Shown: positions 9,368 through 17,804 of the stretch, piece after piece | How positions within the stretch are numbered: the stretch's first letter is position 1 | Layout: every line of letters begins with the position of its first letter | NCBI RefSeq assembly: GCF_900117445.1 | Contig: NZ_FPEJ01000001.1 | Location: 1,044,501 to 1,108,500 of the forward strand | DNA from: Hyphomicrobium sp. NDB2Meth4 | Lineage (GTDB): Bacteria > Pseudomonadota > Alphaproteobacteria > Rhizobiales > Hyphomicrobiaceae | Length of the DNA: 64,000 bases | Direction of reading: 5' to 3' | Notes under the pieces: model-generated | The model's input: the letters and a program-made list of their open reading frames with translations, nothing else | Database searches by the model: none | Told to the model about the DNA's origin: nothing | Made by a program: the position numbers and the translations under genes

Positions 9368-9598
9368 ATGTCCTCATTGATGCGGTTAACCGTCCTCTCC
9401 GCGGCGGCATTGCTGGTCACGGCAACTCACGCCTTGGCTCAGACCGGAACAGCCCAGACCGGAACAGCCGCGCCCGGTACAGGCGCTACACAGCCAGCCG
9501 AGACTCAGGCCGCACCCCCGCCCTCGCAGAATGTACCGGATCGGCCCGCGCCGAGCGGCTGCCCATACCGGGACGGAAAGCTCGAGTTGATTGTTTAG
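9368..9598 (+). CDS. Small secreted Pro/Thr-rich protein
   Basis: 76 residues. A strong ribosome-binding site (TTAGGAGG) sits six bases before the ATG. The N-terminus is a clear Sec signal peptide with probable cleavage after ALA in VTATHALAQT. The mature part is about 50 residues: a duplicated QTGTA unit, then Ala/Pro-rich sequence and a single Cys in SGCPYRDGKLELIV. No catalytic motif is visible. It is likely a small periplasmic protein of unknown function. It lies alone, convergent with the carboxypeptidase gene. Confidence 0.65.
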   Translation: MSSLMRLTVLSAAALLVTATHALAQTGTAQTGTAAPGTGATQPAETQAAPPPSQNVPDRPAPSGCPYRDGKLELIV

Positions 9599-9638
9599 GG
9601 ACGTTTCGTAGCGCCGGGCGGCGATCCGCCCGCGCTGG

Positions 9639-10760
9639 TTACTGCTGCGGTTGGAACGCTGCGGCGGCGGGCGGAGGCATCGTGCCCCTCAGCTGCACCG
9701 TGGCCGGCGCCGCATCATCGCCCTGGGCTGCGGCATCGCCGCGATCGACGTCCACCGTCACTGTTTCGGGCTCGTCTGCTTTCACTGCCGGCTTCTTCTT
9801 TTTAGCCGCGGCGACCGCGTCTTTCTTCTTCTTCCTGGCCTTGCTCTTCGCCACCCGGGCCTTGCGATCGCTGCAGCCCCAGGAGACGACGTCATTGCGC
9901 ACGCTCCGGACGCCAACGGCCGGTGCTAAGGGCATGTTGTCGATCGTCGTGGAGTTGAAGAGCTGCTTCCAGCCTGTCTGATGAAAACCGTGCTCTAGCA
10001 GGCTGGCAGCGCGGATGTTGCGCTCTGCACTCGAGTTCTCACCCAGAACCACCGCAATCACACGCCGTCCGTCGCGCGTGGCCGTGGCCACGACATTGAA
10101 GCCGGAATCGCAGGTGAAGCCGGTCTTCATGCCGTCGGCGCCGGCAAACGACTGCAATAGCCCGTTGTGCGTGACGAGGCGCTGCTTGCCGAGCCGCATC
10201 TCTGACTTCTGCCAGTAGTGCGCGTACTCGGGGAAATCGTTGATGACGGCCCGCGCCAGCTTTGCGAGGTCGCGCGCGGTCGTCACCTGCGCCGGGGCCG
10301 GCAAGCCGTTCGGATTGACGAAGAAGGTGCGGTCCATGCCGAGCGCCCGCGCCTTCGCATTCATCATCTCGACGAAGGCTGCCTCGCTGCCACCGACGGT
10401 TTCCGCCAGCATCATCGCCACGTCGTTGGCCGACTTGACGATCAGCGACTGCAAGGCGAGATCGACGCTCATTTGCCGGCCGATTGCCAGCCCGATCTTG
10501 CTCGGGGGCTGCTCATGCGCCGCAGCCGAGCAAGTGACCTTGGACTTCAGCGTGACCTTACCCGCCTTCAACGCCTCGAAGACGAGATAGGCGGTCATCA
10601 TCTTCGTAAGGGAAGCCGGGTGCCAGACAGCGTCCGCATCTTCGGCGAACAGCACCTTGCTGTTCGACAGCTCCACCACGAGGGCAGGCCCCGCCGCGGC
10701 TCCTCGCGGCGCCATGACTGCAAGCAAAAGTAGGGCGACGAATGCGGTGCCGCGACGCAT
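9639..10760 (-). CDS. D-alanyl-D-alanine carboxypeptidase (penicillin-binding protein 5/6, DacF type)
   Basis: 373 residues from the ATG at 10760, which follows GGGGGAAC and exposes a signal peptide (LLLLAVMAPRGAAAGP). The serine-peptidase S11 motifs are all present: SLTK (Ser50, Lys53), SAND (Ser110, Asn112) and KTGFT (Lys212-Gly214). The enzyme trims the terminal D-Ala from peptidoglycan stem peptides in the periplasm. The C-terminal quarter is unusual: a Lys/Ala-rich stretch (KSKARKKKKDAVAAAKKKKP) followed by a Pro/Ala-rich tail, in place of the amphipathic membrane anchor of E. coli PBP5; it may bind anionic envelope polymers. Confidence 0.93.
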   Translation of the reverse strand: MRRGTAFVALLLLAVMAPRGAAAGPALVVELSNSKVLFAEDADAVWHPASLTKMMTAYLVFEALKAGKVTLKSKVTCSAAAHEQPPSKIGLAIGRQMSVDLALQSLIVKSANDVAMMLAETVGGSEAAFVEMMNAKARALGMDRTFFVNPNGLPAPAQVTTARDLAKLARAVINDFPEYAHYWQKSEMRLGKQRLVTHNGLLQSFAGADGMKTGFTCDSGFNVVATATRDGRRVIAVVLGENSSAERNIRAASLLEHGFHQTGWKQLFNSTTIDNMPLAPAVGVRSVRNDVVSWGCSDRKARVAKSKARKKKKDAVAAAKKKKPAVKADEPETVTVDVDRGDAAAQGDDAAPATVQLRGTMPPPAAAAFQPQQ

Positions 10761-10915
10761 CAAGTTCCCCCGACAATCTTCGACTTTGCCGGATAACATA
10801 CTCGTCGCCGGGCCCGCAACGCAGCGAGCGGACCTTTCGGGGCGTGTGTGACCCCTCGCGCACAGTCAGAACGCGCATTAAACGTAGTATTTGACCGCCG
10901 CTAAGCCGCCCGCGG

Positions 10916-11551
10916 CTAGGTCGCGAGCGTACGATAGGCGTGCGTGAAGGCGATCATCGTCACCGGAATGGCGACGAGGACGCCCACGACAAGCGCCAGA
11001 ACGCCTAGAAGATTAAGGCCGACCATCGCCAGGATCAGCAGGAACAGCGGCCACTTGTGGCCGTTCGTGATGCGCCAGCTCTCCTGCATTGCCTTAATTG
11101 GACCGAGCCCGCGTTCAACGACCAGATAGGGGACGAACGACAATCCCACCGCGATCATGATCCCCGGGATCACGAACGCGACCAGCCCCAGCACGATCAG
11201 GATCGCCGAAAGGATGTGTGCGCCGACAAAGCGCCAGAATGGACCTGGATTCCACAAGTCGCCTATCTCTGCCGTCGCCACATTGTCATGAGCCCGCAGC
11301 GACAGGGTTGTCATGCCGATGCCGATCAGGAACGACACCACGACACTGACGATCGACATGATCACTTGGAACGCCGTCATCGGCGGCATGATCTCTTGTC
11401 CATCCGGTCCGATGTGCGGCTGTGGACCGAACATGCCGGGCACCGAAGTGATGATCATCGCCAGCAGGAACGCGCCGATGAGGAACCACGGGCGCTTCTT
11501 GAATGTCTCCCAGCCGTAGCTGATGCAGTCACCGATCGATAGCGCGGGCAT
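10916..11551 (-). CDS. Hypothetical multi-pass membrane protein
   Basis: 211 residues with about five hydrophobic segments. The N-terminus (SIGDCISYGWETFKKRPWFLIGAF) resembles DUF975-like membrane proteins, in which a short amphipathic helix precedes the first membrane segment; a conserved-looking GPIKAMQESWRITNGHKWPL loop sits near residue 155. GAGGG lies just before the ATG. Molecular function is unknown. It is followed at a distance by the carboxypeptidase gene and preceded by mgtE, all on the minus strand but with hairpin-containing spacers. Confidence 0.75.
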   Translation of the reverse strand: MPALSIGDCISYGWETFKKRPWFLIGAFLLAMIITSVPGMFGPQPHIGPDGQEIMPPMTAFQVIMSIVSVVVSFLIGIGMTTLSLRAHDNVATAEIGDLWNPGPFWRFVGAHILSAILIVLGLVAFVIPGIMIAVGLSFVPYLVVERGLGPIKAMQESWRITNGHKWPLFLLILAMVGLNLLGVLALVVGVLVAIPVTMIAFTHAYRTLAT

Positions 11552-11610
11552 GGTGGTCCCTCGAAATTGTCTTCGAGGGAAAGACTAGACAAAAACAGTC
11601 AACGTCCCGT

Positions 11611-11657
11611 GTTGCCCCGGGGTGCGATTGCATCGAACGCACCGGGGCATAGGCAAC
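11611..11657 (-). terminator. Imperfect hairpin downstream of mgtE
   Basis: GTTGCC and a CCCCGG-type block pair with CGCACCGGGGC and GGCAAC across a short loop, directly after the mgtE stop codon. It has no T-run, so termination is an inference from position and stem strength. Confidence 0.45.
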
Positions 11658-11669
11658 TCATGGGCAGGG

Positions 11670-13019
11670 TCAAAGCAGAGTGCCGTTCAGGATGATCAAC
11701 GCCACGCTGAAGTAGATGACGAGGCCGGTGACATCGACCAGCGTGGCGACAAAGGGAGCCGATGCGCTGGCCGGATCGAAGCCAAGTCGCTTCATGACGA
11801 ACGGCAGCATTGCTCCCGCCAGCGATCCGAACATGACGACGCCGATGAGGCCCGCGCCAACTGTCAGCGCAACCAGGGCCCAGTGCGGTCCATAGTCATA
11901 GATGCCGAGCATCTGCCACGCGACGATGCGCACGATACCGAGCGTGGCGAGAATACCTCCCAGCACCAGCCCCATCGGAACTTCGCGCACGGCGACCCGC
12001 CACCAGTCGCGCAGCCGAAGCTGATCGAGCGCCAGCGCGCGGATCAACAGAGATGTCGACTGCGATCCCGAGTTTCCGCCCGAGCTCATGATGAGCGGGA
12101 TGAACAGCGTCAGCACCACTGCCCGCGCCAGTTCGTCCTCGAAATGCTGCATGGCGCTGGCCGTCAGCATCTCGCCGACGAACAGCACGCATAGCCAGCC
12201 GGCGCGTTTGCGGATCATCTGCAGGAAGCCAATTTGCAGGTACGGCTCGACGGTACCTTCGACGCCGCCGAATTTCTGCACGTCCTCGTCGCTCTCCGCG
12301 ACGATCGTATCGATCACGTCGTCGACAGTTATGATGCCGAGAACCTGATGACGTGGATTGAGCACCGGGATCGAAAGCAGGTCGTGAATTGAGATCAGGC
12401 GCGCGACCTCCTCTCGATCGGCCTCGGGCGACACCCAGATCGGCTCATTGCCGGCGCCGGCGCTGAGGATCGGCAGCTGCGGATCGGATGTGATCAGCTC
12501 GCGCAGCGATACGATGCGCACCAGCTTGCGCGTGCGATTGTCGAGCACCAGGATCGCGTAGACCGTCTCGCGCGATTTCTGCACCTCGCGGATATAATCG
12601 AGCGTCCTGGCGACGGTATAGGTCGAAGGCACGCTCGCGAATTCGGTGGTCATCAAGCTGCCTGCCGTCCCTTCCGGGTACGCTAGCAGCAGCTTGAGCT
12701 GCATCGCCGTCTCGAAGTCCACCTCTGCTAGCATCTTGCTGCGGTCGTACCCGTCGAGCTGCCGCAGCGTGTCGGCCGCACGGTCCGCGGACATGCCTTT
12801 GAGGATACGGCCTGCCATTTTGCCCGGCAGCTCGAGCAGGATTTCCCCGCCCTCTGCAAGCTCGGGCCGATCGAGCACGTCGACCGCGCGCTCCAATGGC
12901 AGATGCGAGATGACCGCGGCCGCGCTCTCGACGTCCTCCTCGTTGAGGTGGGCGACGATGTCGGCAATGCTGAGATCGGCAAACGGTTGCGCGGCGCCTG
13001 CCGCGACGATGTCTTCCAT
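11670..13019 (-). CDS. mgtE: Magnesium transporter MgtE
   Basis: 449 residues, the usual MgtE size. The N-terminal superhelical domain (residues 1-130) carries the repeated ELPGKMAGRIL and LPLERAVDVLD type helices; two CBS domains follow (about 130-255; VYAILVLDNRTRKLVRIVSL and LSIPVLNPRHQVLGIITVDDV), then the five-helix membrane domain with SSGGNSGSQSTSLLIRALAL and the PFVMKRLGFDPASASAPFVATL pore signature. It is a Mg2+-gated channel in the inner membrane; the cytosolic domains sense Mg2+. GAGGTG precedes the ATG. The upstream sequence shows no M-box or other riboswitch. Confidence 0.96.
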   Translation of the reverse strand: MEDIVAAGAAQPFADLSIADIVAHLNEEDVESAAAVISHLPLERAVDVLDRPELAEGGEILLELPGKMAGRILKGMSADRAADTLRQLDGYDRSKMLAEVDFETAMQLKLLLAYPEGTAGSLMTTEFASVPSTYTVARTLDYIREVQKSRETVYAILVLDNRTRKLVRIVSLRELITSDPQLPILSAGAGNEPIWVSPEADREEVARLISIHDLLSIPVLNPRHQVLGIITVDDVIDTIVAESDEDVQKFGGVEGTVEPYLQIGFLQMIRKRAGWLCVLFVGEMLTASAMQHFEDELARAVVLTLFIPLIMSSGGNSGSQSTSLLIRALALDQLRLRDWWRVAVREVPMGLVLGGILATLGIVRIVAWQMLGIYDYGPHWALVALTVGAGLIGVVMFGSLAGAMLPFVMKRLGFDPASASAPFVATLVDVTGLVIYFSVALIILNGTLL

Positions 13020-13312
13020 GGCTCACCTCGGGTTCCGCCGTCGCGGCGTGCCCGTGGCGAGCCCTATGGCTCAAGCCACGATGCTGCGCGACGGCGCGTA
13101 CAATCGACTGTTACTGTCGCTTGGCATCGGTTTCGTTCTCTCTTCCAGGATCGGTGGGCGCCTCGGCGCCCGCCGTCGCCGTTCCTATGAACTCCGGGCA
13201 TTGCGCGGTCAAGCGGGGAGCGTCGCCGTGAGTTATCCAATTGTTGAGGCACCTTCGATACCCAAGCCTTGGCAACGCCGAGGATGCACCGCCTGCCGTA
13301 AAGGAGATGCCA

Positions 13313-14308
13313 ATGCCGATCCGCTTGGGAGTCGCGCTAGTGGCCCTCCTCACCACGTCGGCCAACAAGACGCATTATTCGTTTCTCCATGGCAAGGAGG
13401 GCGAGGCGGAGCGTCTCGTCGTCTACTCACCTGAGGATCGCTCGCTTGAAGTCTACCAAAGCGCCACCGGTCACCTCTGGCCGGCGACGCTCTTGATCGG
13501 AAATGCATTTCTGGTGACTGACGCCCCGCAAATTAACCCACCATTTTCTGCGGCAGGCCTCCAAAGCACTCTATTCCGATGCGATGGTGACAAAGCAGTA
13601 TGCGAGCCTTTGTTGTCGAGCGTCGAAGGCATCGGCAGTAAGTTCGTGTTGCCTGATGGCGCGTTGCTGTACGCCGCGTCGCCCTTACAGAGCCGGACCG
13701 ATCCTCGCACAAAAGGCCAGGTTCTCGCCTATCGCCACTTTGACTTGTTTCTCTTCCGATCTGGCGCCGAGCCGCGCAGGCTCACAGATGTTGGCGCGGT
13801 CAGCCTGACATCCGTCTCTGCCGGCGGAGACGTCATCGCATTAGAAATGATGCAAGCCAACAAGCGCAGCGACAGTCACATCTACTGCGCGAAAGTGGGG
13901 AAGGACTTCGAGCTGACCGACTTCGGTGGTGACACAAGCAAGCCGTGCATCGGTCATGGCAAGAACTATAATTCAAAGCCAAGTCTATCGCCCGACGGTA
14001 AGCACATAGCTTTCCTCAGCTCATCCCGCAGTTCCAAGGCAGCTGGCAGTTGGATCTACGATATAGTCGTAGCGAACCTTGCGTCGAAGAAACCCATCGC
14101 GGTCATTCCGCCGGGCGCCAATGCCGCTATGTCGCTTTCGAATCCTGTATCCGTCGACAACGATGTCGTGCGCTTCATTGAGCGGACGGGCGACCGCTAC
14201 GTCTTTAAGCAGTTCGATATTGAGAAATCAGAGACGAAGAATCTCGGTACTCTGGACGTCCGAGACATCCTCTCCGCGCCCACGCTGCGGATCGGCGCGC
14301 CACGTTGA
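13313..14308 (+). CDS. Probable secreted TolB-like beta-propeller protein
   Basis: 331 residues from the ATG at 13313, which is the one placed correctly after AAGGAG. A short hydrophobic N-terminus (LGVALVALLTTSANK) may be a signal peptide. The sequence contains PD40/TolB-like strands, best seen in LSPDGKHIAFLSSSRSSK near residue 227, with weaker copies elsewhere. A pair of Cys residues (FRCDGDKAVCEP) could form a disulfide, supporting export. Function is unknown. Base composition is slightly less GC-biased than neighbouring genes, and it has no operon partner, which may hint at later acquisition. Confidence 0.7.
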   Translation: MPIRLGVALVALLTTSANKTHYSFLHGKEGEAERLVVYSPEDRSLEVYQSATGHLWPATLLIGNAFLVTDAPQINPPFSAAGLQSTLFRCDGDKAVCEPLLSSVEGIGSKFVLPDGALLYAASPLQSRTDPRTKGQVLAYRHFDLFLFRSGAEPRRLTDVGAVSLTSVSAGGDVIALEMMQANKRSDSHIYCAKVGKDFELTDFGGDTSKPCIGHGKNYNSKPSLSPDGKHIAFLSSSRSSKAAGSWIYDIVVANLASKKPIAVIPPGANAAMSLSNPVSVDNDVVRFIERTGDRYVFKQFDIEKSETKNLGTLDVRDILSAPTLRIGAPR

Positions 14309-14323
14309 GATCGACCATGGCGC

Positions 14324-15619
14324 CTATCCGCGCTGTAACGCGGGCACGGCCCCACGCTCGCCAAATCGCCCGAGCCCCAGCAACGCCAGGAACGTGAGGC
14401 AGGCAGCGCCGAGTAGATAATACCCCACCGCCGAGATGCCGTAGCTGGTGGCCAGTGTCGTCGCGATGTAGGGCGCCAGCGACGCACCGAAGATGCCCGC
14501 CGCGTTGAACGCCAGCGACGTCCCTGTATAGCGCACCCCGACGGGAAATGGCTCCGACAGCGCCGTGCCGAGCGGCCCGTAGGTCAGTCCCATCAACGCC
14601 AGCCCGACGATCACGAAAAGCACGACCTGGACCACGCCTCCTGCCCCGAACAACGGCTCAAACAGCAGCCCGAATGCTCCGATCAGCGCCGTTGCCCACA
14701 ACAGCACGAGGCGCCGGCCATAGCGATCCGCGAGCCAAGCCGAGAGAGGAATCGTCAGTCCGAAAAAGATCACGCCGATCATCTGTATCGGCAGGAATTC
14801 CTGCCGCGTGTAGCCGAGCGAACTGATGCCCCAGCTCAACGCAAACACTGTCATCAGGTAGAACAGCACGAACGTTGCCAGAGCGCCGAACGTGCCGAGC
14901 ACGAGCAGCCAGGCATGACGCGCGAACACCGTGACGATTGGCATCTCCACCCGCTCGTCATTCTCGATCGCCCGCTTGAACGCCGGTGTCTCGGCAATGC
15001 GCAACCGCACATAGAGCCCCACCAGCACCAGCGATGCGCTGGCGATGAACGGGATGCGCCAGCCGAACGACATGAACTGCTCATCCGTCAGCAACTCGGT
15101 GATGATGAGGAAGATGCCCGTCGAGCACAGAAAGCCGATCGGCGCGCCGAGTTGGGGAAACATTCCGAACCAGGACTTCTTCGACTCCGGTGCATTCTCT
15201 GTCGCCAGCAGCACCGCTCCACCCCACTCGCCGCCGAGGCCAAGGCCCTGGAAGAAGCGGCAGGCAGCCAGAAGGATCGGCGCCAGGATGCCGACGGACT
15301 GATACGTCGGCAGCAAGCCGATGATCACCGTCGACAGTCCCATCGTCAGCAACGCTGCCACCAGTGTCGCCTTCCGGCCGATCCTGTCTCCGAAGTGCCC
15401 GAACAGCATTGCGCCTATGGGACGCGCAAAAAACGCGATCGAAAACGTCGCGAACGACTGCAGCGTCGCTGTCGTTGGGTCGGCGTTGGGGAAGAATAGG
15501 TGCGGGAACACCAGCACCGCGGCCGTCGCGTAGATGTAGAAGTCGAAGAATTCGATAGCCGTGCCGGCGAGGCTTGCGAGCAGCACGCGGCGCGTCGAGA
15601 CGTTCTCTGTGTCGGCCAA
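14324..15619 (-). CDS. MFS transporter, metabolite:H+ symporter (MHS) family
   Basis: About 431 residues and twelve membrane segments. GTAIEFFDFYIYATAA in helix 1, the loop 2-3 motif FGHFGDRIGRKATL and the FQGLGLGGEWGGAVLLATE block in helix 5 are hallmarks of the MHS family (ProP, KgtP, ShiA and YhjE relatives), which import organic acids or osmolytes with protons. Substrate is not predictable from the sequence. I prefer a TTG start at 15619 because AGGGGG lies eight bases upstream and the protein then begins like other MHS members; a GTG at 15694 would add 25 residues without family resemblance. The gene starts about 100 bases downstream of tRNA-Leu on the same strand. Confidence 0.9.
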   Translation of the reverse strand: MADTENVSTRRVLLASLAGTAIEFFDFYIYATAAVLVFPHLFFPNADPTTATLQSFATFSIAFFARPIGAMLFGHFGDRIGRKATLVAALLTMGLSTVIIGLLPTYQSVGILAPILLAACRFFQGLGLGGEWGGAVLLATENAPESKKSWFGMFPQLGAPIGFLCSTGIFLIITELLTDEQFMSFGWRIPFIASASLVLVGLYVRLRIAETPAFKRAIENDERVEMPIVTVFARHAWLLVLGTFGALATFVLFYLMTVFALSWGISSLGYTRQEFLPIQMIGVIFFGLTIPLSAWLADRYGRRLVLLWATALIGAFGLLFEPLFGAGGVVQVVLFVIVGLALMGLTYGPLGTALSEPFPVGVRYTGTSLAFNAAGIFGASLAPYIATTLATSYGISAVGYYLLGAACLTFLALLGLGRFGERGAVPALQRG

Positions 15620-15725
15620 AATGCCTGCCCCCTGGAAATGCTTGCCGCCGCGGAAAATGGAACGCTGTCCCCGGGGCACAGTCGGAAAGGCCACGCTTGC
15701 GGACAGTTTAAAGTGCTCTTGGAGG

Positions 15726-15812
15726 TGGTGCCCGGAGTCGGAGTCGAACCGACATACCCTTGCGGATGCGGGATTTTGAGTCCCGTGCGTCTACCAGTTC
15801 CGCCATCCGGGC
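15726..15812 (-). tRNA. tRNA-Leu(CAA)
   Basis: An 87-nt cloverleaf read on the minus strand, including the encoded CCA end. The acceptor stem GCCCGGA pairs with TCCGGGC, followed by discriminator A. The anticodon stem CGGGA/TCCCG encloses the loop CTCAAAA, giving anticodon CAA for UUG codons. The long variable arm and GGTTCGACTCC T-loop are typical of class II tRNA-Leu. Confidence 0.97.
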
Positions 15813-16139
15813 GACCTTCAGAGGCGGGGCATTGCTACAGCCTTTGGTAGGCGATGGGAAGTCCCCAATCTGCGGCAGATTCCGGCTCCCCATCGCCTTG
15901 GCCGCATCGTGTGCTGGGATGGCCACCGGCTGCAAAAGCCTCGGCATCAGCGCCTCTTCGCCAGTGGGAGAGGCAACCGGCATTGAGACTTTTTTCATGC
16001 GCTTGAGGCTCCCTGATGTGGGGAGGCGCGCCTGCACTTCGACCCATCGCGTGCCACGATGTGCCGGACCAGCCGCGGAAGTGGAACCTCACTCACCAGC
16101 CGGGCGTTGCCGGGCGCGGCCATTCGCAAGGAACAGAAC
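15813..16139. other. Intergenic region with a nested inverted repeat
   Basis: No gene is supported between tRNA-Leu and the permease gene; the open frames here are shadows across the tRNA. At 15849-15898 a perfect 10-bp inverted repeat (AGGCGATGGG with CCCATCGCCT) encloses a second one (AATCT/AGATT within AATCTGCGGCAGATT), predicting one extended imperfect stem. It could be an mRNA leader or small RNA element, or a terminator protecting the tRNA unit. Confidence 0.4.
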
Positions 16140-17180
16140 GTGCCGATCCGCTCCGCCGATTTTCCCGAAGCCGACTTCGTACGCCGCGTGCTGATCGTGG
16201 TCGCCATTCTGGCTGGCGCCGCGGCACTCTATATGCTTGCCGACATTTTGCTGCTTGGCTTCGGAGCGGTGCTTCTCGCCGTCGTACTTCGGGCCATTGC
16301 CGAGCCGCTCCAGCGCCTGACTGGGATCGGTCCGAAGCTTTCGCTGCTCGGTGCTGGATTAGGTGTTTTGACGCTCATTGTCGCCGTCGGCGTGCTGTTC
16401 GGCTCGCAGATCAATAACCAGCTGAGCGAGCTCATCGAGAAGCTGCCGGCCGCGACGGCGGCCCTGTCGAAATCGGAGCCGTTCCAGTCGGTCTCGCAGC
16501 TTCTGAAGGGATCCTCTGTCGGCAATCTCCTTGCCAGCGCGCTGTCCTGGGGATCGACCATCGTCGGCAGCCTCGCCACCCTGTTCGTCGTGCTCATCGC
16601 CGGCGTCTACATCGCTGTCGATCCGCAGACGTATCGCAACGGTCTGCTGATGCTGTTTCCCAAGGGGGCGCAAGAGAAGGTCGCTGCCACATTGAATGAC
16701 GCAGGCGACGCATTGCGCCTATGGCTCGGCGCTCAGCTCATCGCCATGGTGCTTGTCGGCGTTCTCTCCGGCATCGGCCTGGCGCTCATCGGCGTGCCAT
16801 CGGCGCTCGCCCTGGGCTTTATCGCCGGCGTGCTGGAATTCGTTCCCATCGTCGGCCCGGTGATGGCGGCAGTACCCGCGGTGCTCCTTGCCTCAACGCA
16901 GGGCTGGGAGTTGGCCGCGTGGACGGTCGTCCTGTTCATCGTTGTGCAGCAGATTGAAAGCAACATCATTATGCCGCTCGTGTCCGGGCGCGCTGTCGAT
17001 CTGCCGCCCGCAGTCGGTCTCTTCGCGGTCATCGCGATCGGCATTCTGTTCGGGCCACTTGGACTTCTGTTCGGCTACCCGCTCGCCATCGTCCTCGATG
17101 TGGCCGTCCGTCGGCTCTACGTGCGCGAAACTCTGGGCGAGGACGTCGCCATCGCCGGCAAGAACGTCGAAGACGCCTGA
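16140..17180 (+). CDS. AI-2E/PerM family membrane permease
   Basis: 346 residues from a GTG at 16140, placed after AAGGAA with a seven-base spacer; the longer frame upstream has no ribosome-binding site. The protein has the family layout: paired N-terminal helices (VLIVVAILAGAAALYMLADI), a soluble helical segment (NNQLSELIEKLPAATAAL), and a C-terminal bundle with GVPSALALGFIAGVLEFVPI and GP, then PLVSGRAVDLPPAVGLF. Members export small molecules (AI-2 exporter TqsA) or act as Na+/H+ antiporters; most are uncharacterised. No quorum-sensing genes are nearby, so the substrate is open. Confidence 0.9.
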   Translation: MPIRSADFPEADFVRRVLIVVAILAGAAALYMLADILLLGFGAVLLAVVLRAIAEPLQRLTGIGPKLSLLGAGLGVLTLIVAVGVLFGSQINNQLSELIEKLPAATAALSKSEPFQSVSQLLKGSSVGNLLASALSWGSTIVGSLATLFVVLIAGVYIAVDPQTYRNGLLMLFPKGAQEKVAATLNDAGDALRLWLGAQLIAMVLVGVLSGIGLALIGVPSALALGFIAGVLEFVPIVGPVMAAVPAVLLASTQGWELAAWTVVLFIVVQQIESNIIMPLVSGRAVDLPPAVGLFAVIAIGILFGPLGLLFGYPLAIVLDVAVRRLYVRETLGEDVAIAGKNVEDA

Positions 17181-17243
17181 CCCCGCCGCGACTCGTCTCA
17201 CTTCCAAGATCATCACCGCCGCGCAGCGGCAAGGGCCCAACGG

Positions 17244-17435
17244 GCCCCGGCGCGAGCGCCGGCCATCAGCTTGCGAGGGCTCGACAGCACAAGCTCGCCG
17301 TCACCGCTCGTGTCACTTCCAGGAATAACTGCGCAGCCAGGGCGCAAGGCGCCCCGGCGCGAGCGCCGGCCATCAGCTTGCGAGGGCTCGACAGCACAAG
17401 CTCGCCGCCACCGCTCGTGTTACTTCCAGGAATAA
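17244..17435. repeat. Tandem 85-bp direct repeat covering a gene 3' end and its hairpins
   Basis: Copies at 17244-17328 and 17351-17435 differ at two positions only and are offset by 107 bases. Each contains the palindrome CCGGCGCTCGCGCCGG (minus-strand reading) and an AGCTTG/CAAGCT inverted repeat, so each can fold into strong hairpins. The right copy includes the last codons and TAA stop of the minus-strand gene ending at 17420; the left copy preserves the same codons with a TGA stop. A degenerate third remnant lies just left of it. Confidence 0.9.
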
Positions 17436-17773
17436 GTCACTCTTCCCGTGTGGTGGCGATGTTCGGTGATCTGCACGTGATCTCCGACGTGCGGATCGGT
17501 CTTCTTCATCGCCATGACCGTCACTTTGCGGCCGCCATCATCGAGAGCGACTTCCACAGACAGCCCTTCTTCGACGAGTTGCGAGTTCTTGATGTTGAGC
17601 GGACCAACCGCCAACACCGTCGCCGGCACCCGCACATTGTCGATGCGCGCGTCATAGTCCTCGTAGACGAAATAGGCTGCGATCACGACCAGCGCTGCGG
17701 CGCCGATTGCGATCTTCTTCAGCCGCTCGATCCACAACGTGCGCTCGAGCTTGCGCCGCGTTTCCTCACGCAT
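17420..17773 (-). CDS. Small membrane-anchored hypothetical protein
   Basis: 117 residues: a charged N-terminal helix (REETRRKLERTLWIERLKK), one membrane segment near residues 21-36, then an extracytoplasmic domain of about 75 residues with beta-strand character. AAGGAAG lies before the ATG. The family is not recognised. The gene lies immediately downstream of ecm on the same strand (31 bases between ecm stop and this start), so it may be co-transcribed with it. Its last codons lie inside the 85-bp tandem duplication. Confidence 0.75.
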   Translation of the reverse strand: MREETRRKLERTLWIERLKKIAIGAAALVVIAAYFVYEDYDARIDNVRVPATVLAVGPLNIKNSQLVEEGLSVEVALDDGGRKVTVMAMKKTDPHVGDHVQITEHRHHTGRVTYSWK

Positions 17774-17804
17774 GGCGGTTCTTCCTTATTGGTGTGCCCG
17801 CAGT

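Noticed and set aside
13020-13312. Possible magnesium riboswitch upstream of mgtE
   Set aside because: No M-box-like conserved blocks or terminator/antiterminator pair could be found in the 290 bases upstream.
15726-15812. tRNA-Leu as an integration site for a mobile element
   Set aside because: No integrase gene and no direct repeat of the tRNA 3' end were seen on either side.
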